Part shown: positions 9,201 to 18,467 of the stretch, piece after piece | Layout of the letters: each line of letters opens with the position of its first letter | How positions within the stretch are numbered: position 1 is the stretch's first letter | From: Spirogloea muscicola | Lineage: Eukaryota; Streptophyta; Zygnematophyceae; Spirogloeales; Spirogloeaceae | NCBI GenBank assembly: GCA_009602725.1 | Contig: WELB01000113.1 | Location: 341,029-361,720, forward strand | Reading direction: 5' to 3' | Length of the DNA stretch: 20,692 nucleotides | Program-made: the position numbers and the translations under genes | Notes under the pieces: model-generated | The model's input: only the letters and a program-made list of their open reading frames with translations | Told to the model about the DNA's origin: nothing | Databases searched by the model: none

Positions 9201-10673
9201 GCGCAACCAAGGATGTGTGTAAATGACTGGCATCTCTGCATTTTTTTGCTGTACTCGCAACTGCCTTCCTTGTTTGCCAGGCATTGCTTAGGGAGAGGCT
9301 TACAAAGAGGTACTCACTGTCTGTTGGCATTATGCTCCTCTTCCTGGGATCGTATTGAGCATCATAAAAATGGATGCGGAACTTGGTCTTGATGCTCAAC
9401 CGTTTTTCGATCCAAGCTCGTACAAAGGCTGCTTGCTGCTCTTGAGACTCAAATGTGCTGCCCCGGCCATATACTGCTACCTGTTGCTCGCAGGGAATCC
9501 ACGGGAACAGGAGCGTCACCCGGGCATTGTGGTGTTGCTCCAGATATGCTCCCCGTAGCAGTGGGTTGATGCTTGTTCCTGCAATCACCATCATTGTGGA
9601 ATATACTACGGATTGTCAAGCAAGCTTGCTAAGCTACAACCTAAGCAGCACGTCATGTCTTTCATTTGATGCGTAAGGCCCATGACAGGTCCGGCCTGAG
9701 GAATGACACTGCCACGAGTCATCTTTCACAATCTCCCAGTATTTGCTACTCAGACATTAATACTCAGTTGCAGTCCTCTGTATGTAATCAGCAGTTGAGA
9801 AGCCCAAGCAAGAGAGCCAGACAAGAGCACCAACCGGTCAGCCATGGAAGGCAGGCTGTGGTGACAATGGTGATCAGCCGGTCTCCCTGAGCCAAAATCA
9901 GGGGCACTGAGATCACGGCGTTCGGCAAGCGGCCAGGGGTCACCACGTAGTCCTTGTAGTACTCGAGAGAGTCCTTAAACCTCTTGGCCACCTGCAGCTG
10001 CTGGATGAACGCCAGCCTCCGGTGCCGCAGCTTGGCTCGCCTCGCCGCGTCATCGAGAGTCCAAGCGTGCCTGTACACTGTGGCAAAAGACCAGCACATT
10101 GCATGTCACCCAGGATTGGTGATCTGAAGCAACTGCTATTCACATTGATACAGAACGATTTCTGCGGGAAGAGCCAAAAGTAGCACATGCCTGCATCATC
10201 CGGCCCGGCGTTGGCAGAAGAGTTGCAGTTAGTGGCCAACCTCGAGGGCCTTGCAGGAAGAAGGGAACGTGGCGGTCTACGAGCGCAACGTCGAGGCTGC
10301 TGTCCTCCTGGCTCTGGCGCTGCCGTAAGAGCAGGCCTGGCTTGGACCGCCCGTCGCGGAGGCGTGCCACAAGCCGGACGTGGGAGCCTGGCAGCGCTCG
10401 ATTGCCCTCAAGAAGGGCTGCCGCGCCAGAGCTGGCACGGTTGCTGGCGCAGCGCGCGCTGATGTTGTCCTGGACAGCCACGAGCGGCACGGCGGCAGTC
10501 TCCCGCCGCTGCGCCTCCTGCCTCCTCAGCCATGGCAGGCGAAGCTCCGCGAGGAAGCGCTGCAGAGGATTCCCAAGAGCGGCGGCGCTGCTGCCGTGCA
10601 CTGAGGGCTCGCTGAGGCCGGCCCCGGCCCTGCATTGGGGGCACCAGAAGAAGAGCCTGGCCTGGAGGGGCAC
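6269..10673 (-). CDS. DGD1: digalactosyldiacylglycerol synthase (DGD family, GT4); 5' end uncertain
   Basis: Twelve exons on the - strand fit: 10673(?)-10241, 10077-9835, 9578-9318, 9010-8935, 8680-8449, 8339-8067, 7888-7542, 7438-7379, 7173-7092, 6951-6870, 6624-6536 and 6307-6269 (TGA). All phases agree, giving about 738 residues from 10673. The enzyme transfers galactose from UDP-Gal to MGDG to make DGDG at the plastid envelope (family knowledge). Conserved blocks run in order: [67 protein letters not shown] plus [72 protein letters not shown] and [13 protein letters not shown]653 and E661 occupy the GT4 acid positions (D-x7-E). Two Ser/acidic insertions interrupt the C-terminal half (about 448-495 and 529-601). 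The roughly 210-residue N-terminal region does not visibly match plant DGD1. No ATG is in frame near 10673 (that codon is GTG), and an N at 10762 lies upstream, so the true start is unresolved. Confidence -1.
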
Positions 10674-10957
10674 GCGGGAAGGTTCGCCCGGGCCAGCGCG
10701 GCCGTCGCTCGCGGCCGGCCGCCGCGGCGGAGGAGGCCCGGCTGCGGCGCCGGGCGCTGTTNCGGGAGCCCCGGCGGCGGGGAGGGCGGGCCAGCCGGGC
10801 CGCGGCGGCGACGGGGCCCCGCCCCGCCTCGTGGCGCACGTTCGTCGGCGAGCGGTCGCGAGTCAGAGCCTGGGCCCGGGGTTGTACAATCCCCGCCTGC
10901 GGGCTGACCGGCCTCTCCGAGGCCGGTTCGTCATCTGGCCATGGTTTCCCTTCGAAC

Positions 10958-10987
10958 CTTGCCAGCCCTCCTCTCTTTGGGCGAGCA
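10958..10987 (+). repeat. modular dispersed repeat, copy 1
   Basis: It reads CTTGCCAGCCCTCCTC, a few bases, then TTTGGGCGAGCA. The same two blocks (GCCAGCCC-CTCTTCTC and TGGGCGAGC) recur at 11901-11980 on this strand, and inverted at 11377-11430 and 16701-16750. Confidence -1.
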
Positions 10988-11052
10988 CTGCCCCCGTTTG
11001 CAGCGAGCTCAGGCTCATGCTTAGTATTCTCATGCTTTACACTAGAGTCAAA

Positions 11053-11135
11053 GTGGCTCTTCCGATGGGGCAAGAAAGTGGCTCTCCCAATGGGGGCAAG
11101 TGGCTCTCCCAATGGGGGCAAGGGCTGGCCAGCCC
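11053..11135 (+). repeat. three tandem units plus a 14-bp palindrome
   Basis: Units beginning at 11053, 11078 and 11100 share GTGGCTCTYCCRATGGGG (periods 25 and 22 bp). They are followed by the perfect palindrome GGGCTGGCCAGCCC at 11122-11135. The reverse complement of the unit (CCCCCATTGGGAGAGCCAC) occurs at about 11842-11860, so this is the same repeat family in opposite orientation. Confidence -1.
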
Positions 11136-11376
11136 GAAAGGAGAGAAGATTTCATGACAAGGTCCGAAGGGGCCAAAAGCGTTTTCTCAAAGCTTGCCTG
11201 GTGGGATGATTCACTAAGTAACGTCTGGTGGGAGCCGCAAACCAGAAAGACCAGCAGCCGGAATGCAATCCCCCTGACGAAAGCAGAAGGAAGCAGAGGC
11301 TGCAGCGAGAGCACGGCTAGTACGCCGAGGCAAGGCGTGGGCCTTGGACCGCCGGAGTGATATGGCTAGGGAAAGT

Positions 11377-11430
11377 GCTCGCCCATTGAGGATAGGGGCT
11401 CGAAAAGCCAGCCCAAAAAAGAATGAACAG
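11377..11430 (-). repeat. modular dispersed repeat, inverted copy
   Basis: On the + strand it reads GCTCGCCCATTGAGGATAGG, then GGCTCGAAAAGCCAGCCC and an A-rich AAAAAAGAATG. It is the reverse complement of the module at 11901-11980, with a few substitutions. Confidence -1.
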
Positions 11431-11820
11431 AGTACGAGAAGGGGGCCAGGCGCATGGATAGGCGCATACGAAAGCTGGTGGCCTTAGCTGGCAATTGGTG
11501 TCAATTGCCATCCGGTATTTGGGCATCAGTAGCGACCTCTACGTGCTGGCTTGTGGTTACTGAGCGGGTCAGCTGAGCAGCAGGTGCCGTACACCTGTTA
11601 ATGTGCTTGCCTTTGTACTTGGCCACTCAGGCCCTCCATCACTCTTTACCACTTTTCCTGGGCTGGCCAATAACAGCGGTGCCCTCTACTGGAAGAATCC
11701 TTTTCCTTTCTTCTTTTCTCTTCGGCTGCTCAACAGGGGTTACTGAGTGTTTCGTGACTGCTTGCCTCCCTGTGTGCTTTAGCGCTTTCTCTGGCCCCTT
11801 CGAACTTTGTTCATACTTCC

Positions 11821-11870
11821 TCTGGGCTGGCCTCTGACAGGCCCCCATTGGGAGAGCCACTTCATTTTGG
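11821..11870 (+). repeat. modular dispersed repeat, GGGCTGGC/GGGAGAGCCACTT form
   Basis: GGGCTGGCCTCTGACAGGCC is followed by CCCATTGGGAGAGCCACTTC. It joins the palindrome-like module to the unit found in tandem at 11053-11120. Confidence -1.
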
Positions 11871-11900
11871 CTCGTTGTACCTTGTCCATCCCTTTTCGTC

Positions 11901-11980
11901 CATCCCCATGGGAAGAGCCACTTCTTTCTGGACTGGCTTTGCCAGCCCCTCTTCTCAATGGGCGAGCACCTTCTTTCCCA
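11901..11980 (+). repeat. modular dispersed repeat, longest copy
   Basis: The order is CCCCATGGGAAGAGCCACTT, a short T-rich link, GGACTGGCTTTGCCAGCCCC, then TCTTCTCAATGGGCGAGCAC. The middle block is an imperfect palindrome (CTGGC...GCCAG). A close reverse-complement copy is at 16701-16750. Confidence -1.
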
Positions 11981-12099
11981 GCCGCTACCCTCTGCGGGCG
12001 CGCACTTCCCTTCAGCGGTTCCTTTAGGGCGGGGCATTTTTGAAATCGGGTTGCCGACGGCCCGCGCTTTCAACGCGCGCGAGCGGCGTCGTCGTCGTC

Positions 12100-12767
12100 G
12101 CCCGCGCACCCCCCCCTCCCGCAATTTGCGGCGCATATTGCGGCGCGCCGCGCGGCGGTCACCTCACAGGCGGCGGCTTACGCGGGGGCGGAGACGGACG
12201 GGCAAGCCTGTGCTGCTGCGCTGCTGGCGTCGTCGCTCGTCGCCATTGTGGCCATTCGCAAGCGTCGGGCGTGCTTCGGGCTCCAGCGGACGCTCGCCGT
12301 CGCGCGCCGCCGTGGTGCTGCCGCAGGCTTCACCTCGCGGCCTGCCGTGGCCGGCTGGCAGAGGACGCCGAGTGGCTTCTTGATGCTCGCGCACTCTCCC
12401 ACTGTCGTGCAACTCAGCTCGCGACGCCAGGCCGGCTGGGAAGGCTTGTGCCGACGGCATACTGCTAGCTCGAGGGCAGATTCAGTTCTGACCAAGGCGG
12501 GTAGTAGTTCCTGGAGGCCCTGGGCTGACAGGGCGCACCTTGACGAGAGCTCCTCTTGTCAAATACCATCTGGGCCTAGCCACCGAACGCTGCCTGCCAC
12601 CTCGGATCCTCAGCACCTACAGTGTGCAGTTTCCAGCCACTGGGGGCTCGCACCCTGGCGCAGCTGTGACGTGGACGCGAGGTGCTGAGGCTGCGGCAGC
12701 GGCCGTAAAGCAAGACAGTCCTAGGTCAACATGAAGGCATGAAGGTGCACCTGTGCGACGACAAGAG
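12100..12767 (+). other. GC-rich leader of the telobox gene; possible 5' UTR or unresolved first exon
   Basis: The sequence is strongly GC-rich to about 12470, then moderate. One + strand frame near 12330-12468 has gene-like codon use (LAACRGRLAEDAEWLLDARA) and ends at a TAG, and a frame at 12540-12734 gives HLGLATERCLPPRILSTYS. I could not join either by plausible splice sites to the ATG at 12768. I treat the stretch as leader with possible extra 5' exons. Confidence -1.
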
Positions 12768-12771
12768 ATGA
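12731..12771 (+). promoter_or_regulatory. two short uORFs ahead of and overlapping the telobox start codon
   Basis: An ATG at 12731 opens a 3-codon frame ending at TGA 12740-12742. Another ATG at 12739 opens a 10-codon frame whose TGA (12769-12771) overlaps the main ATG at 12768 as ATGA. If the leader is transcribed as drawn, both could reduce initiation at the main start. Confidence -1.
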
Positions 12772-15700
12772 CGCCGAGGAAAGATAAACCGCCTTCGGTC
12801 ACAAAAGTGTACAGGGACCTGGTGGCTGGTGACAACCAGGCTGAGGAGCAGGAGCACGAGCAGCTGCACTGGATCTGGGAGCACTTTTTGGTGGAGCAGG
12901 TGCCTGACAACATCATCAGGCTTATGCTGAATGTGAGCGTGCCAAATCTTCCCTCCCTATTTTCCCGTTCCTGCCTCTTCTGCCAAATGCTCGCTGCTCA
13001 ATACCCCTGCTAAGACCTGCTTGCAAGTTTGCAGGTCTTGCTTCCTTCAAACGACAGGCGCAGAATTAAGCGCATGGTATCCCTTCGGAGGCTGAGCAAA
13101 CAGCTCGAAGATGGCGCTTACAACGAGGAGGCACTCAAAGTGCTGGAAGATCTTCAGCAAATGTGCCGGGAACCGCTCAGGTCCATGATAACTGGTGCCT
13201 GAGTGCTCCTTGGCTTGGCTTCAGTCATTGGTTGTGTCCTCATGACCATACTCTGATTTCTAGCAGATGTGCCTTGAGTAGCTTCTCACCTACTTCTAAG
13301 AGTAGGCTCCTCACCTACTTACTAGCAGTTTGTCCTGACTAGGCAACCTACCAGCTACAGGCTGCTAATTTAAGCTTGGCGGGCTGCTTCCTGCAATAAC
13401 AAAAGAGGGCATAGGACTCACTTCGATGTCCACTTTCTCGGAGGCAGGCCAGAAGAGTTGGAGGTGTCAGTGACAAATCAGGGATACAAGCCTGGACTTC
13501 CTCCAAGCAATGATCTTCTGCTCGCCTTACCAAATGAGCTTGTTGTCCAGGTCGGTGGCATACCTGACTTGCAGCCCGTGCAGCTCACGTGCTCCATAAT
13601 ATGTCCAGTGTAATGACATAAATTAATTGTGTGGAAGACCATAACCACCGCAACTGGAAGTACTCTGCAAGAGCATTTGAGATAGGCAAGAATGTGTTAT
13701 AGAATACAGTAGTAGCTACTAAATCTGGGTGCATCTGGGTCATTGCAGCATCTGCGGAACAAGAAGCAGGAAGTAAACCCGACTGAACTAAGGGAGGTTG
13801 TCCAGCAATACTTAGGCGACATCATAGAGGACACGGAGGAGGCTGCACCGCAGGTCTGGCAAAGGCTTGCTTGTCTTGAGTAAGGACTAAGAGTTGTACC
13901 CATTGATTGCTTTATTCAACCTTGGTTGTCCTCACACTGCCCTCCGCTGCCGCAGCCTGTGTGACATGGCCTGATATTCTTGGCCTCTATCTGGAGTGAT
14001 GCAGGCAAGGGATAGTGACAAGTGGAGACAAGCCCGGAAAGAGCTTCGCAGCGAGTATGCTGCAGCAGAGGTCAGGGAGCACTGTCTCCTGTCAGATCTC
14101 CTCTGCGGGATTGTTACTTGCTACTGCTGCGAAGCCAAAGGCCATCTGCATAGTGTCTCATGACTCCTTCTCACAGGTGGCGGTGGGCTTCCTGCGCAGA
14201 CGAACGCTGACCTGCAGTGCAAGCTCGTGGAGAAGCATGGCGACAAGGGGCCCTTGAACGATCTGATGCGCTCTTTCATCAAGGAGTCCTATGCCAGCGA
14301 GGGCCCGTCCCTTCTTGAGCTTGTTGCTTCAGACATCAAGGATGGGTATTACCTGCCGTCCAGCATTACGGGCCGGCCGTCCGGTTGGCGGGCTCGTGAG
14401 AAGCAGCAGTCCCCACTGGACCCTGGTATACCGGACGCCTTCGTCACCCTGGCTGAGCTCGCAGTGGCATTTCCCGGCGCCATCAAGCTCGGGAGTAACG
14501 GCTTGGAGCTACCGGAGGGCCTATTTGCACCAACTGCAGAGCTGGTAGACTTGCCAGACGCTGATTATGAGGAGGATGGTAAAGAGTTGCTCGGTGAGAA
14601 TGTCCTTCTGGCTGCTGCACACCCATTGAGTTGCCAGATTGCAAGCGATTCTGTGTTGATCCAGTACTGGCTTGTGTTGAGTATTTGAGCTTGTTTAGTG
14701 GCTACAATTGCAGACTCTGATGGGCCATGGCGGCCGAGCAACCCCAAAGACTTGGATGCTGAGCTCAGTGCACTCAGGAGCAGCAGCCGGCAACTGCGTC
14801 AGCTCGGCACAGATCCTCTGCAGGCCGCTATGCAAACAGCCGCGCGGTTGCAAGGCCAAACAGCCGCGACTTCAGGCGAAGAGCCTGCATCAACAAGCGG
14901 CATAGTGCGGAGCGGTGCTGAGGATGATGATCTGGTAGAGGAAGAGGAGGGGGCTGATGAGCAGGCAAATCGTCAAAAGCTTGAGAGGCACTCTGATGGC
15001 GTGGGAGTCAGTGGGCAGGAGGCTCCAAGAGGAGGGAGGAGTAGCCATCTGCTAAAATCACACCCCTCTGCGCGTGAGCTAGAGGTAAGCATGCTGCACT
15101 CCTATCTATGATCGGAACCTCTGACTCCAAAGTTGTCACAAGCTCTCTACAGCAGTTTTGAGAAGTGGGTGCCCGCTGTCCAACTCAATTTTTGTATTGG
15201 ATGCGCGCATGTGAGAATGTGATGCCCGTAATCGTTCAGTCGTCTGACACTGTCTTGCCTGGCAGTGGACGGATGATGATGTTGAGGAACTGGAAGATAA
15301 CAAGCGACCGCGACTGCCAGGCCAAAGAGCAGGGCTGAGATCGCCTGCACGCCTGCGAAGGGCCTCATTGGGAGGTCAGAGGCAGCACGTTGTTACCGGG
15401 GGCCACCGGCGGGTCAAGACACGCTGGACTGGGCCTGAGACACGCACTCTCATCCAAGAAGTCAGAAGGTTCGCATCAGATTATTTCCTGCTCGACACCT
15501 TCTCCACTTCTGTCAATGACCACTTGCATGACATAACAGTTGTCTGCCAACTGCTCTTGTGTCACCAGCATTGATTATGCACCTCTATCTGCCCTCTGCC
15601 CTTACATTCAGCCCTCTAGCGCACATCTGGTAGTCCTATGTTAGGGTAATGGCAGCGTAGCGTGAAGGAAATCAGGTTGCATTTCACTCGAAGTGGATGT

Positions 15701-16509
15701 GACTCTAAGTATATTTGGAAGCAACTGCTCTTGGAAGCTTGTGCAGGCATGGGCCTGGTAAGTGGGTTGTAATTCTGAAGAACAATGCTGAGGTATTCGA
15801 AAATCGCACACAGGTACGCCAGCACAAGCAACATCAAATCAAACCTGACTAATAGTGACATCGACAAGTCAGAAGGCTCTGCGGGAAAAGCATTACCATT
15901 GTGCAGGACAAATGCTTGTGCTTGCTATCTATCTTGTGAATTTAACAAGCACATGCACTGGTTGCAGGTGGATCTCAAAGACAAATGGAGGAACCTTGTA
16001 AAAGGTGGTCTGTATGTGGATGTCGATGACTAAGGCCAGTTGACTTTCAAATAGCAGCCGTTGACTCAAGTGGTTGTCAGCTTGTTCAGAGTCTGATCCA
16101 TTGTACTAAACTGTGGACACCTGTCAGCGTCTCCTGGGGCTGCTCTGCTACATTGGTGATTTTGGGCTGCGTTCTGCTGAACCGTTCGTATTCATAAGGA
16201 GAGCAATTTGGGGCAAACAGCTCAGGGCCAAGGGAATACTCGCTGGCAGCCTCGGAGCCTGGTGGATTCTTGTCAGCCCTGCATTTAGCCGCTGTCGTGC
16301 CAAACAGGAATCATCACGACCATTACCAGCCTTATTTGCAGGCTTGCGTCTTACAGCAGCTGCAAGCCATACCGTCTGCTCACAAGCTCACGGGCAGGAG
16401 GCCATCAGTGTCAAGTGTGGCTGGCAGTGGGCATGTCAAGGCCCGCAACGAGGCCTGCTTTGAACGGGTCAAGAGCCTGCTGCTGCCAAAGCGGCCTTGC
16501 CCCTGGTAG
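12768..16509 (+). CDS. telobox Myb (TRF/TRFL-like) protein, probable telomeric DNA-binding factor
   Basis: Eleven exons in one consistent frame: 12768-12932, 13035-13180, 13448-13550, 13749-13853, 14005-14070, 14200-14593, 14714-15084, 15266-15468, 15747-15813, 15968-16011 and 16308-16509 (TAG), giving 621 residues. The Myb domain is at about 503-551: TRWTGPETRTLIQEVRR, HGPGKWVVILKNN, then FENRTQ and VDLKDKWRNLVKGG. VDLKDKWRNL is the telobox recognition-helix signature of plant TRFL/TRP and animal TRF proteins, which bind telomeric repeats. Residues 1-330 look helical and charged (WIWEHFLVEQVPDNIIRLML, RRLSKQLEDGAYNEEALKVL, LREVVQQYLGDIIED). Residues about 330-500 are Ser/acidic and then basic (DDDLVEEEEG, NKRPRLPGQRAG), a likely linker with a nuclear signal. 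If the GTATGT donor at 16012 is not used, translation ends at TAA 16031-16033 in GGLYVDVDD, for 561 residues. I prefer the spliced form because it adds RNEACFERVKSLLLPKRP, resembling the helix after plant telobox domains. The start is the first in-frame ATG of exon 1; an upstream coding exon is not excluded. Confidence -1.
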
Positions 16510-16864
16510 TTGGTCTGGGGCAGTCCTGGGTAGACTGCGGTATCGGTGCAGCTCGTCAGGTGCTCAACGGCGGGCACGCACGTCTCGCATGCTCTCCCAA
16601 TCTCTCTCCCTCTAAATAAAACCAGAGACTCTTCCAGGAGAAGGCGGTGGCTGGGAGAGGCCAGCCCCATCCCTCCCCCTCTCTCTCTCTCAAAAGAAGA
16701 GCTCGCCCATAGAGAAGAGGGGCTGGCAAAGCCAACCCAAAAAGAATGGACAATGTCCAAAGCCAAAGAAAGAAGTGCCGAAAAAGGACTCCACTACAAA
16801 GCACGAGACAGTGCAGAGGAAGATTCAGGTGGATGCCCAGTATCCACGCGTGAGCAACAGCAGA
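16510..16864. other. spacer between telobox gene and retrotransposon
   Basis: It holds an AATAAA at 16615-16620, a CT-rich tract (16673-16690) and a copy of the modular repeat at 16701-16750. No coding content was recognised. It should contain the 3' UTR of the telobox gene and the 3' end of the retrotransposon, whose border I could not fix. Confidence -1.
16701..16750 (-). repeat. modular dispersed repeat just 3' of the retrotransposon
   Basis: On the + strand it reads GCTCGCCCATAGAGAAGAGG, GGCTGGCAAAGCCAACCC, then AAAAAGAATGG. It is nearly the exact reverse complement of the core at 11933-11967. Its orientation matches the adjacent retrotransposon, so it may be part of that element's 3' UTR (inference). 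Confidence -1.
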
Positions 16865-17735
16865 TCAGAGTAACGCGAAGCAGGAAACGCGGCACTCTAC
16901 CGAAACCCGGAAGCAGCAGCCATAGCACGGCCACCGCGCGTGGACTGCATGAGCCAAAGAGCGCTGCAGCGAGACCGCCAGCCTCATCCGAAAGACCTGC
17001 GCGAGGGAGCCGGCAGTATTGAAGCCTGGCGAACCTGGCTGTCGCTCGATGGCCTCCCGGGCAAGCCGCTGGAGGAGATCCAACAAGCCACTGCCGAAGG
17101 CCCCATGTACGTCAATGGCCAGTGCCGCGAAGGCATCGCCTGGAGGGTGGTCAGAGTACTTGCGCTCCTTACTCCGAGCCGCCAAAGCGACCGCGTGCCC
17201 GACGAGCGTCGTCAAATTCGCGGGGTTGGCCGAATCAATGCAATCTGCAGTCACCACATCAGCGATGATACGTGGACCACCTCCGGGCGGGATGGCAACG
17301 AGGTCCGCGCGGCGGGTGTGAAGCTGTCCGTCAGCGCCCGCAGGATGGGCATGATCGTCGAGTTCTTGCTGCCACCTTGTAGCCGGCCTCCAGGAACACA
17401 CCCTGCATGGCGTCTTGCAGGAGGTCGTGTGAACCTGTCCGCTCGCCCCCGTGCGCGCAGCGGAGCATGTGGGCCGCCAGCGCCGCAGGGTCATCGTGGC
17501 GGGCACCGCACACGCACTGTTGGACCCCGACGAGGCAGGGAGGGAGGAGGCCAAGGAGCCGGTGGGCCGCCGTCCTCAATACCGCATCTGGAATTGTCAG
17601 CGCCGCGTAGATGGGGAGTGCTGATAGCCACGCCACCGCCCCGGGGGAGGAGGCGGAGAGGATCCGGGCGCGCCCTTGGATGTCGTGCTGCGGAAGGAGC
17701 TCCACCACCTGGTCATAGGCCGCTTTTGTCCACAA
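16865..17735 (-). pseudogene. retrotransposon CCHC motif and restriction-like endonuclease domain
   Basis: The upstream part reads CVCGARHDDPAALAAHMLRC (C-x-C-x12-H-x3-C) followed by HDLLQDAMQGVFLEAGYKVA. A frame change at about 17375-17390 leads into RRADLVAIPPGG, IIADVVTADCIDS, AARSKERKYSD and a C-terminal helical tail (FRMRLAVSLQRSLAHAVHAR). The order D...D...K-x-KY follows the restriction-like endonuclease of R2-type elements; RAD replaces the usual PD. Assignment rests on motif order. Confidence -1.
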
Positions 17736-17739
17736 GCGC

Positions 17740-18460
17740 AGTGTAGCAGGCCTGGGCCCGCAGGTCAGGGGGGTTGTGCAAGGTGGATGAACAGAACGAC
17801 CTGCTTCGACATGGCGGGGTGGGCCGCCAGGAGCGCGTCGCGGGCAGCGCGAAGAGCAGCCTGGAAGGGCAACGAGCCGCTCTCCACTTCAGCTACCACC
17901 AGCTCCAAGGTGCGGATGCCGTGAGCTTGGAACCGCTGGCTGATGGGTGCGGCGACCTGGGCCCAGCTGCCCAGGTAGGCGGCCTCGCAGGCGCGGGCAA
18001 CTCGGCGGCAGCCCAGACCGACGCGACTAACAGGCAGGCTAGCCTGGATCAACGCGGCTGGTGTGGTGAGGAAGCCGGGGTGTTACAGGAGAGTGGCAGC
18101 GCTCGCCAGAATGCCAGAGTCAAAAGCCGTGTACGCCGCCTTCACCGCCGGGGAGGGAAGGAGGACGCGGGCCAGGTAGTGTGGACGCTGGGCAATGCAC
18201 CTGGTCAACATAACGGTCGCCAGCTGCATGTCTTGCAGGGTGTGGAGGCGGTCCGCCGGTCGGAGGTGCTACAGCAGTCGTGCCTGGAGCTGCTCCACCA
18301 CAAAGGCTGGGGAGCCTATGGGGGCGCCGAGGAGGATGAAGCCCCCAGCTGGTGTCTGACAGCCCAAGGGCAAGCGCAGGTGGGCTGGCAGGCCCTGGGG
18401 AAACCAAGCGCTGCATTTGGCTGCGCGGATGACCGAGCCGATCGCGCCCAGCTGCACTTT
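17740..18460 (-). pseudogene. retrotransposon RT thumb and connecting region
   Basis: One frame gives KCSAWFPQGLPAHLRLPLG and GFILLGAPIGSPAFVVEQL, the region normally following YADD. A further frame gives DMQLATVMLTRCIAQRPHYL and VKAAYTAFDSGILASAATLL, ending at TAA 18082-18084. The same frame then continues with SLPVSRVGLGCRRVARACEA and AYLGSWAQVAAPI, typical of the linker of such elements. At least one frame change and one stop separate these pieces. Confidence -1.
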
Positions 18461-18467
18461 GAAGGTG

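Larger units (their letters stand above)
10763..12100. other. repeat-rich divergent spacer, no gene identified
   Basis: This region separates the DGDG synthase and telobox gene starts, both of which point outward. It contains several copies of a modular repeat, listed separately. Frames open across it (for example 10408-11121 - and 11639-12136 -) owe their length to the repeat sequence and show no protein family. Regulatory sequence for both genes is presumably here or in the adjoining GC-rich stretch, but I can point to no specific element. Confidence -1.

Noticed and set aside
9063-9284. A possible DGDG synthase exon with [11 protein letters not shown]
   Set aside because: It contains stops in the needed phase. 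The exon at 8935-9010 with [10 protein letters not shown] fits both phases and the family.
10408-11121. A 237-codon - strand frame beside the DGDG synthase start
   Set aside because: It is in another frame from the supported exon, and its N-terminal part is translated repeat units (EPLAPIGRAT).
10342-11157. A 271-codon + strand frame
   Set aside because: It is antisense to DGDG synthase exon 1, then runs through an N and the tandem repeat. There is no protein signal.
16615-16620. AATAAA as polyadenylation signal of the telobox gene
   Set aside because: Green algae mostly use TGTAA, and the word lies in a CT/A-rich tract. It is noted only as present.
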